Source: Thermothielavioides terrestris NRRL 8126 | Taxonomy: Eukaryota > Ascomycota > Sordariomycetes > Sordariales > Chaetomiaceae | DNA length: 64,000 bases | Assembly (NCBI RefSeq): GCF_000226115.1 | Contig: NC_016462.1 | Coordinates: 2,542,001-2,606,000 of the forward strand | Direction: 5' to 3' | Shown: in pieces, positions 23,913 through 32,668 of the stretch | Layout: each line of letters begins with the position of its first letter | How positions within the stretch are numbered: position 1 is the stretch's first letter | Notes under the pieces: generated by a model | Databases searched by the model: none | What the model saw: only the letters and a program-made list of their open reading frames with translations | What the model was told of the DNA's origin: nothing | Translations under genes and position numbers: made by a program

Positions 23913-25228
23913 TTACGCCCTGAACCGAGCAGGGACCATAGCCATGGGGACGCCGCCTAAGCGATCAAAAAACACCCGTTAGCTCATCAGACCAACCTCA
24001 CTAGCCATCGCCATCGACCCATCGGGGGTGGCGAAGAGAGAGAAGGATAAGGTCAAAGAAAAGGGGGAAAAAAAACTCACCGCCGAACCCGCCAAAGCTA
24101 TCCCTCCCCTGCACCTGCGCGTTCGGGAAGCCGGGGAAGCTGCACTGGACGGCGCACACGCACGACCCGTCGGCCGCGACCTGGCCGGAGCCGGTGACGA
24201 CGCCGGTGCTGGCGGCGCCGGCGGCGCTGCCGGCCGAGGTGGTCGCGCCCGGCAGCTGCGCCAGCGTCGCCGAGGTGGAGGCGGCCGCGCCGGCGTTGGA
24301 GCTGGAGCCGGCGCCGGAGCCGGAGCTGCTGGAGCTGTTGGAGCTGCTGCCGCCCGTGATGGCCGAGCCCGCGCCCTGGCCGTTCTGCTGGATCGCCATC
24401 GACTGGAAGGCCGCCTGCGTCTTGTTGGCCGTCGGGTTGATGCTGAAGACCATGCCCTTGCCGCAGTGGCCCTTTTGGCGGCAGTAGAACCCTTTTTACG
24501 AGGGAAAGGGTTAGTTTCGGGAGGGGGGAAGGATATTTGCGCGGAAGCCAGGGGGGAGAGGGAAAGGGAGGATGGGGATTTGGCTTACAGAGCGGTGTGC
24601 TAACCATGACTTGCATGGCGACCTGCGGCGGCGGGTTGACCGTGTTGTTGGGGTTGGGCTGGAAGCCCGAGTCCATGCCGCCGGCGAGCGGCTGGCAGGG
24701 GGTGTCGAAGGAAGACTGCGTGGCCGTGTGGTTCTGGCTGAGGAAGGTGAAGATGACGGTGTCGCCGGGCGTGGCGGAGATCTGCGCGGGGGTGAAGGCC
24801 AGACCGCCGGGTCCGCCGACCGTGACGCTGTGGGTGGCGCCGCTGGAGACGACGGTCGTTCCACTTGGGGGGGAGGTGATGGTCGCCGAGGCGGCCCCGC
24901 TCGTGATGGCGGCTGGGGGAGCGGTGGCAGCACCGCCGACGACGGTCTGCGTGACGGTGACGGTCTTGGCGGCGCCGAGGACGGTGGTTGCCGCGCCGCC
25001 GCCGAGGTTGACCCAGAGGAAGTTGATCTCGACGCCGCTGCCCCGGTTCAGACCGATCAGCTGCTCGAGCTTGGCGATTTCAGCCTCGGTCGCCGCGACC
25101 TGGTTGGCGCTGAGTTGGATGGCGGCGCCCCCTTGGTGTCCGTTCCGCCGGACGGGGTAGACGTCATGGACGGCCTTTCCCAGCGCCAGGGGCGCCATGC
25201 CCAATGTCATTGCTGATGAGAACTTCAT
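23913..25228 (-). CDS. Secreted Ser/Ala-rich cupredoxin-like protein
   Basis: Exons 25228-24589, 24491-24081 and 23956-23913 give 364 residues. Introns show GTAAGC and GTGAGT donors, CTAAC branch sites and AAG/TAG acceptors. The N-terminus MKFSSAMTLGMAPLALGKAV is a plausible signal peptide. Residues about 130-240 form a cupredoxin domain: FTPAQISATPGDTVIFTFLS, then His167 (SQNHT), Cys217, His222 and Met227 in WFYCRQKGHCGKGM. This is the His...Cys-x4-His-x4-Met pattern of a type-1 copper site. A Gly/Ser/Ala-rich linker of about 110 residues follows. Fungal extracellular serine-rich proteins of this type are usually cell-wall or GPI-anchored, but the last exon ends in VPMAMVPARFRA and lacks a hydrophobic GPI signal. 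Likely role: copper binding or redox at the cell surface. Confidence 0.87.
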
Positions 25229-25744
25229 GTTGCCTCCTTTTTAAACGACTGCTTCGTCCTCTCGTCGGGCGTCGTTCAAGATCCTCCACTGGAGAGAGAT
25301 AAATGACTGGTTATCGGATAGAGTAGTCTGGATGCCAAAGCGAGTCCCTGCTCGTATCGTCGAAGCGAAAGAAGGCGACGAGGAAAAAGAATGGATCAAC
25401 CAAATGAATGAATTACGCACACACAGAAGGCAACGGTGGAGGAAGAAGGAGATGGGGAAGAAGGAAAGCAGAAACAAGACTTCTTGAGAGGAGAAGGCGG
25501 CCAGTGGAGGGGGGCCGGGCTGGGCTTAAATCAGAGCATGATGATCTTCGAACACAGCATCCCAGGCTGCGAATTCGACGAAGATCCCGGCCGGCCATGG
25601 GCAGTGGGGACGGGGTAAGGGTGACAGGAACGGGAGACAGGGAGGGCAGAGTCCTGAGCGGGCTCGAAACAGCCCGAGAGGCATCACCATGGTAGCAGAG
25701 TCCGTGGAGAGAAACGCTGTCGAGTCACGGCGACCCTGCCCAGC

Positions 25745-25792
25745 GCTGCCCGTCCCCTGCCCTTCCCCTGCCCGTCCCCTGCCCGCAGTTTG
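25745..25792. repeat. C-rich minisatellite
   Basis: Four or so imperfect copies of a 10-11 bp unit, TGCCC(G/TT)TCCCC. It is non-coding. Confidence 0.6.
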
Positions 25793-26473
25793 GGGCGCTG
25801 CTTGCGGAGGTTGCAGAGTTGCAGAGGTGCAGTCAGGGTCGCCCTGCGCGGCGACGCAGCCCTTGCGCATCAGGCCCCTTCGGTAAGCTTGGGTTCGGAC
25901 TTTGGAGGGCCATGTCTGGCCCAGACCAGGGGGGTTGGAGCAAGGAGGTCGGCTGAGACAACGCCGTCTCAGATTAGCGTTTGGCATTTCGGCCAAGCCG
26001 CAGGTGCACGGACGGCAGAAGATGGGACGACGGCAACCAGACAGGGGTATGCCTCCGGACCGAGACTCAAGATCTGGGTCTCGTGTGTCTCTTGTGTTAA
26101 GAGTCTCGCGGAGAGTTTTGAGTAATTGAGTAATAAAAGACAGAGTCACAAGTTTTTGTGCTGGAAACAAAGTTATATGCCTAGAGGCTTTGCTATTTTC
26201 TGCGCACGGGTATAGCCGCGCAGCTGTGATTTTCCCAACTCAAGAAACATAAGGCCGACCCTTCGGGCCAGGCCAGCAGTATTACGCAGTAGTGAGTTAC
26301 GGCAACCGCCCGGCCCGTGGAATGCCTTACACATTCCGAGAGACCTAGCGGCCGCGGTTCGCTAAAATGTTTCGGGGCCGCCATCTTTGGCCTAGTCATG
26401 ATGCTCCAGCTTTGCAAGATGGGAATGGCCCCTTGTTTCTTTCTGCCTTTGAAGTGGGCCAGTCTGTAGTTTG

Positions 26474-26490
26474 TTGAAGCGAAGCTTCAA
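26474..26490. repeat. Inverted repeat TTGAAGC-GAA-GCTTCAA
   Basis: Perfect 7-bp arms with a 3-base centre, so it could form a small hairpin. It lies 20 bp before a second palindrome. Confidence 0.7.
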
Positions 26491-26510
26491 GACGAGACCT
26501 TGCGCTGGGT

Positions 26511-26524
26511 ACTGTGTACACAGT
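26511..26524. repeat. Perfect 14-bp palindrome ACTGTGTACACAGT
   Basis: The sequence equals its own reverse complement over 14 bases. It is far from either flanking start codon and its function is unknown. Confidence 0.75.
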
Positions 26525-26832
26525 GTAAGCGAAGTCGGAGGCTTTGCTTCATTTACCAGGCTAATCCTCCAGAGTTTCTCGTGCGTGGATTGGATGCCAC
26601 ACCAAGCCTTACCGTATTAGGCCGAAGCTTTCCCCTTTTAAGACATCTCTACCACAGTGTCAATTCTATACCTCTATAGAGCGGTAATAACTGGGCTCTA
26701 ACTTCGTTGTTAGCTTATAGAAGATATAGGAGCATTAACGGCTACTTGACATAGTTCGAAAATGTAGTGTTGTGGGCGCTATTGAGAATGTTGGCGACGT
26801 CGTGGTGGTGTGGCGTTGTGGCTGAACTGCGG

Positions 26833-26872
26833 CCTTGCCTACCTAACTGCGCCCTTGCCTAGGTAGGCAAGG
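26833..26872. repeat. CCTTGCCTA repeat and inverted repeat
   Basis: CCTTGCCTA occurs at 26833 and again at 26853. The second copy is followed, after GG, by its perfect reverse complement TAGGCAAGG (26864-26872). The unit is therefore present three times in 40 bp, twice direct and once inverted. Confidence 0.75.
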
Positions 26873-27770
26873 CGAGCTATCGCTTCGGCCAGCTTCGCTT
26901 CACCACTTGCTGGGGCGTGGCACAGCCAAGGTCTCGTAATCTCTGGTTTGTGGCTGCCGCCGGCGAACCCCCGTTCTACAATACGCCGGCCAGGGATTCC
27001 CATCTCAGTGTCAACGGCCCGACGATGGATGCCCATCGTCAAACATGGTCAAACACGCTCGCAAGCCTATCTTCTCTAGTGCAAATTAGCTAGGCGGCTG
27101 GGAGGCAGCCAACGGATCGGATCTTGCGCATGAAACAAAGCAACCACTGAGGTGGGAACTGCTAAGGGTGAGAACGGAGCTGGGTGGTGTCTCTGTGATA
27201 TGGCTCTTGCACGTGGGGTGCCGGCGGCGCATTCTGCGGAGCCGCGGGCATGCAGCTCATCCGAGAGATCCTGCCTGCTGGGCGGCGGAGGGAAGCGGAA
27301 TCTGCTTTCTGTGGCGGCCAAACTCTTCGCCTTGCTGTCATGCCGGACAGCGCGAAATGAAGGCGCAGAGTCTGCACGGATTGATACATGCCACGGCGGT
27401 TCTCAAACGTGGAACTGGACGGAGCCGTGCTGAAAGCGAGGGTTCTGCTACGCGAGCCGTCGCAGGTGGCCGCTTTTGACGGCGATCAGGGCCCTGGCAA
27501 AGCCGGAGTTCACCAGGGTCTCCGTGCCAGCGCGCCAAGACCGGGATGTTTAACTCTAAACCCCAGTTTTTCAGCCTCGCGCTTTTAGGGTGTGGCTCCT
27601 GTGATAGTCTACTCCTGCAATGACTTGCCATATTCCGGACTCTTGCAACTCACTGTGCAAGGCGAACCTTTCCCTCACGAATGCAAATGTAGACGCCACG
27701 CCGCCTTGGTTTTTATCGCGAGTACTCCGTAAACAAATTGGATAAAAAATACAGGTGATTTTCAGAGCCG

Positions 27771-28752
27771 TCAGCGACCTCGCCGAGCTTCTTCTGCCTG
27801 TTGCAATCCTTGCTGCTTGCCCTCGAACAATCCCGTGTAGTACCCTGACACAATCCATCATCAGCACGAGCAGAAAAGCCAGAACGGAAACAGTCCTACC
27901 TGCGTAGTACCACGACATCAGAAGCTTCTTGAGATCTTCGTCTTGGACTAGCCGTGAAGGTCAGCTTCGAGGTCCAACAAAAAATGGCCAGGGGCGGGAT
28001 GCGCAGTGTCCCAGCTTACCGGTCCCCAGGACCATCTGTGGCCCCAAAGCAGGTGCTCCACCGCCCTGCATGCCATCGACCTGCTGGGAGAGGATGCGTC
28101 AAACGCGTCAGCCACGAGGAACCCAAAATCGAGGTGGCACTAAGATCCGGGAAGTGTTTCACGCCAAGCTCTGGCGATCTTCCCAATTCTAGGCCCTGCA
28201 GGGTGGCCGTCTGATCCTCCCTCACCTTCATCGCGGGCACGGAGGTCTGGGCATCCGAGATTGTCGGGTGCGGTGTTTCGTCGCTCTCACCCGCTGGTTC
28301 CGTCTCATCTACCTCGCCTTCCTCCTCGCCGGCGCCGCTCTCGAGGCCCTGCTGTGCGATAGGTTGGCCAGGTCTGTGTGTTTCAGGCTTGGCATTTGAC
28401 CGAGTCCTACCCTGCCCATTAGCCGCGACACAAGACGGAGGGAGGGAAAGGACCGCGACGCCAGCGGGCGCCCTGTCGCGCATCCATGCTTCCAGACTCT
28501 AGGGTTGCGGGTCTTACATATCGCCGGCGCCATTAGGGATATCGTCGACGGTGCCGCCTTTGGCGTGAATGCTGTGGTACTTCTGCACCTGCGGGTCAGA
28601 GGCGGGCCATTGAATGACGCGCAGTCGCCGCGGTTTCCATCCTCCCAGCCACTGACCTTGTACTCATCCAGGGCCTGGTTCCAGGATTCGATCAGCGCCG
28701 AATCGTCCCAGATCTCCTCGTGGGTTGCTGCGGTCTCGGACTCCATTTGCAT
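27771..28752 (-). CDS. smn1: Survival motor neuron (SMN) protein, Tudor-less fungal form
   Basis: Six short exons: 28752-28657, 28588-28518, 28406-28226, 28080-28020, 27947-27900 and 27844-27771. All phases agree and give 176 residues. Near the N-terminus EEIWDDSALIESWNQALDEY resembles the Gemin2-binding helix of SMN. At the C-terminus the exon junction joins LLMSWYYA to GYYTGLFEGKQQG, the YG-box that drives SMN oligomerisation. No Tudor domain lies between them, as in fission yeast Smn1; the middle is acidic and Ser/Thr-rich. SMN assembles Sm rings on spliceosomal snRNAs. The joins of exons 3-4 and 4-5 rest on weaker evidence (GTGAGG donor; GCTGACG branch site) than the YG-box junction, which is unmistakable. 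An alternative ATG lies two codons inside, at 28746. Confidence 0.85.
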
Positions 28753-30143
28753 TGCGGTTGGTGGGTTGAGAGGCGAGCAGTCTTTTGCCAAGCTGGGAAT
28801 TTTCGAAGTCGCTTTCAGTTCGCTCGAATGTCTTTCGCACCCAGACTCGTTTCACCTCTGTGGCTTCGTCTCTGTCTCTGCAGCCCAAGTTCTGCGTTTC
28901 ATTATTCCCACTAGATTGATCCAGTCGCCAAATAGCTGATATCTTGAACTTCAACTGCCTATTCTATGGGCGCTCAGTTTACAGTAGCTGATTCACGCCG
29001 CTCAACTTATCAGCGGCCCCGGCAACACACAGATCAGGTCCCCATTCGCCGAAGAACATCTCCACTAGGGTACCTGTTAGAGGCAAAGGGCCACTGGATA
29101 TCACTTCGCCTCAACAAACATAGGTCGTTCTACAACACTGAACAAATCCGAATTGCAGAGTCGGCCCATAGGTATCTCCTTTGGTGTCGCCTGAAAAATA
29201 CGGAGTTCACACTCTTCCGGCTACCTACCTAACATCACACGACGGTGTTGTCTCCGAGCCAGACGGTCCCGGATCCCGGATCGGCGCCACACAAACAGCA
29301 GCAGCCCCGCACCCCGCCGTTCCCGGCGACCCCGCTGACCCCGCCCGCACATCCGCCAGCACCCATCCCGTCTACTAAACAGACCGGCGCGCCGATCCAG
29401 ACGCTGTGGGAGCTGTTCTAGCCCGTTCCGAGCAGCTTCTGCCGGTCACGCGGCAGCAGCTCCTCTGCCGCAGCCCCGCAAGGAGCTGCGAGGTCGCTGG
29501 CCTCTCAACCTGCTCCCATCTTCAAGGCCCAGAACTCGTTTCCAGTTTCAGAAGCTACGGCGGCCTGCAAATCATCGCAGGTCTCTTTGCTGCCTTCTGT
29601 TTCTCATGACCCGCGAAGTTTTTCTTCCCTCCACCTCCTCGGACTCACTGGGAAGTGCTGAGCTGGGGACCAGAGAGTCCCACGGGGCCTCGACCATTGG
29701 CATGCACCAGGATCTGCTTACTAGCAGTAGTTCGGGAAGGCACCGAGAGCTCCATCGGCAGCAGCCCAAGTCTGGAGAATACGGGGTTCCATGTGCGAGG
29801 TGGGACCATAATGTACCCATTCCTGCCCCTCATCCAGCGCCCAATGTCAGTCATCTCGGTCGACGCTCTAGACTGCTCGTCCTAGAAAAAGGGGGCGCCC
29901 AACCTGCAAGATAGTTGAGAACTGAGCTCATTTCATTTTGATTTTTCTGCGTGAGAACCAGGTGGTCAGGCATTCCAATTCTTCTGTCAGTTGCTTCTGC
30001 GACACAGAACCAAGCTTTATTACCAAGCTTCCTTTCACACTAACTCCTGCCCAACGAGGTAGGTTTTTGAAAGAGGAAGGGGAAATGCAAGTTAACCCAC
30101 GACTTGATCAACGCCTTCATCGCTAACACCATCTCCGCTTTAG
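28753..30143. other. Divergent intergenic region, SMN / FGGY kinase
   Basis: About 1.4 kb between divergent genes. It should contain the promoters and probably the 5' leader of the kinase gene with at least one intron. The CTAAC...TTTAG acceptor at 30123-30143 is clear. A GTCAGT donor preceded by AT at 29844-29845 is a candidate for the other end. No other gene is recognised. Confidence 0.5.
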
Positions 30144-32175
30144 GGCTTCCCAAGTGAGTGGAACACATTGAATGGCTCAAGCAGTTGTGCCGGACTGCAG
30201 GGTACTTACCGTTCCACCTCGCCCCAGGACCACTACATCGGCATCGACGTCGGGACGGGCTCGGCGCGAGCCTGCATCATCGACTCAACCGGCGAGATCA
30301 AGGCGCTCGCAAGCGAGAACATCAAGTTGTGGCAGCCCGCCCAGGGCTACGGTGGCTCACACTATGTACGACTCCCTCCCTCCCCGCAGCCTCCCTCACC
30401 GTATCCTTCCCGACAACTAACCTCGGCATTTTTTTCCCTTTTTCAGGAACAATCCACCACAGACATCTGGCGCGCCATCGCGCAGTGCGTGCGCGAGGTG
30501 GTCGCCACCTCGGGCGTCGCGCCCACCTCCATCAAGGGCATCGGCTTCGACGCGACCTGCTCGCTGGCCGTGTTCACGCACGACACGGACGAGCCGGTGA
30601 CCGTGACCTACCCGGACTTCCGCCACAACCCCTCCTCCGCCGACCCGGTGCGCAACGTGATCCTGTGGCTGGACCACCGGGCGCTGGCCGAGACGGCACA
30701 CATCAACGCGACCGGCCACGGGCTGCTGCGGTACCTCGGCGGCAAGATGAACGTGGAGATGGAGATGCCGAAAGTGCTCTGGCTCAAGCGGCACATGCCG
30801 GCGGACCTGTTCGCGCGCTGCAAGTTCTACGACCTGGCCGACGCGCTGACCCACCTGGCCACGGGCACGGAGAAGCGCAGCTTCTGCAGCGCCGTCTGCA
30901 AGCAGGGCTACGTGCCCGTCGGCGTGGACGGGAGCGTGAAGGGCTGGCAGGAGGACTTCTACCGGGCCATCGGGCTCGAGGAGCTGGTCGAGGACGGGTT
31001 CAAGAGGGTCGGCGGCGTGAACGGGGTGGTGAGCCCTTTTCCTTATCTCTTCTCGGCTACTTCGCGGTGGCTTGGCTGACTGAGAGGTCGTGCCGCAGAA
31101 TGGCGAGTTCCTCAGCGCGGGCGAGCTTGTTGGGGGTTTGTGCGAGAAGGCGGCTAAGGACTTTGGCCTGCCGCCGGGCATCGCAGTCGGGAGCGGCGTC
31201 ATCGACGCGTACGCGGGGTGGATCGGCACGGTTGGAGCGAAGGTCAACCTGGACCCGGATCGGCTCGACGAATCGGTCGCGAAGAACGACGTCTCGCAAG
31301 CCTTCACCCGGCTGGCCTCCGTTGCTGGGACGTCGACCTGCCACCTGGCCATGTCGCGAGAGCCCGTCTTCGTGCCGGGCGTGTGGGGCCCGTACCGGGA
31401 CGTCCTGATCCCGGGTTTCTGGATGGCCGAAGGCGGGCAGTCGGCGACGGGCGAGCTCATGAAGCACATGCTCGAGACGCACCCGGCGTACGGCGAGACG
31501 CTGAAGGAGGCGCAGGCGGCGGGACAGAACATCTACGACTTCCTCAACGACCACCTCCGGCGGCTCGCCGAGACGACCAAGGCGCCGTCCATCTCGTACC
31601 TGGTGCGGCACTTCTTCTTCTACGGCGACCTCTGGGGCAACCGGTCGCCGGTGGCGGACCCCAACATGCGCGGGGCGGTCATCGGGCTGAGCAGCGACAA
31701 GAGCAAGGACGGCATGGCGCTGCTGTACTACTCGACCATGGAGTTCATCGCGCTGCAGACGCGGCAGATCGTCGAGACCATGAACGCGTCCGGGCACGGC
31801 ATCCGCAGCATCTTCATGTCGGGCAGCCAGTGCCAGAACGAGATCCTCATGGACCTGATCGCCACCGCGTGCGGCATGCCCGTGCTGATCCCGCGCTACG
31901 TCAACGCGGCGGTGGTGCACGGCGCGGCCATGCTGGGCGCCAAGGCGGCGAGCGCGGACGGGCACGGCGCGACGGAGCCGCTGTGGGACATCATGGACCG
32001 CATGAGCAAGCCCGGCAAGGTGGTCTGGGCACGGGGCGACCCGGCCGAGAAGAAGCTGCTGGATGCCAAGTATGAGGTGTTCCTGGACCAGTGCCGGACG
32101 CAGCAGGAGTACAGGAGGAAAATTGACGAGGCGCTCAAGGGGTCGTCGCTGGATGCCGGCGAATCAGCACAGTGA
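30144..32175 (+). CDS. FGGY-family carbohydrate kinase (D-ribulokinase-like)
   Basis: Exons are 30144-30153 (10 nt), 30228-30365, 30447-31028 and 31099-32175. YIGIDVGTGSARACIIDSTG is the N-terminal ATP-binding phosphate loop of the sugar-kinase/actin fold. IKGIGFDATCSLAVF and VILWLDHRAL follow. GSGVIDAYAGWIGTVG, LWGNRSPVADPNMRGAVIGL and IFMSGSQCQNEILMDLIA cover the rest of the FGGY domain. The closest group I recognise is the FGGY/YDR109C carbohydrate kinases, which phosphorylate D-ribulose or a related pentulose with ATP in the cytosol; substrate is inferred. Length would be about 602 residues, normal for the group. The reading frame into the phosphate loop needs an upstream exon ending in AT, so the ATG is probably split by an intron, giving MASQDHYIGIDVG. 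That 5' exon is not certain and is left out of the span. Confidence 0.88.
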
Positions 32176-32668
32176 GGGATGCCATGGTGAGATAGATGTG
32201 TGGTTGTTCTTCCAGGTTAGTTAGATTAGATAATGTTTCCTTGGGCAGAAAGAGAAGAAAAACCGTGAATAGTCAAGGTTGTGCCCGTGACATGCGTTTG
32301 ATGGTATTGCGGGCTGAGTGGTTGAGGTTTGGTTGATGGGAAGCCCATTCATTGGCCGGGAAACCATTGTCGGTTTGCACCGACCATTGTTCAGGTCCCA
32401 TTGTTGGTATTCATGGCACGTGGCCCAAGCTCCCAGCCCGTTAGGGAGTTAACGTTCTCTCTGGAAACCTTGTTGGCCGCCCCACATCACTTTTTGCAGG
32501 CGCGTCTGAAGACCTTTTTGAGCAATCGGCAAACAACAAAATCAAGCTGCGTTCTACGTCCAGCGAAGACCAACAGCCGGGGCTGGCAATCGCGTCGCCT
32601 TGCCACCCATTGCACCTCACCTACCGAGCCAACAGTTCCAGGGACTGACAGCATAGCCAACAGCGACC
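32176..32668. other. Intergenic region between FGGY kinase and NIC96
   Basis: About 490 bp between two co-directional genes. It holds the kinase 3' untranslated region and the NIC96 promoter. A shadow frame of NIC96 extends into it but has no independent support. Confidence 0.5.

Larger units (their letters stand above)
25229..27770. other. Gene-free region with palindromes
   Basis: About 2.5 kb between the cupredoxin promoter and the 3' end of the SMN gene. A C-rich tandem of CCCCTGCCC-like units lies at 25745-25792. From 26100 to 27080 the DNA is less GC-rich than the surrounding genes and carries several palindromes, listed separately. No gene or transposase remnant could be recognised. 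Confidence 0.5.

Noticed and set aside
30417..31965. Long minus-strand frames (371 and 302 codons) opposite the FGGY kinase
   Set aside because: Shadow frames of a high-GC gene; the plus strand carries the whole kinase domain with proper splice sites.
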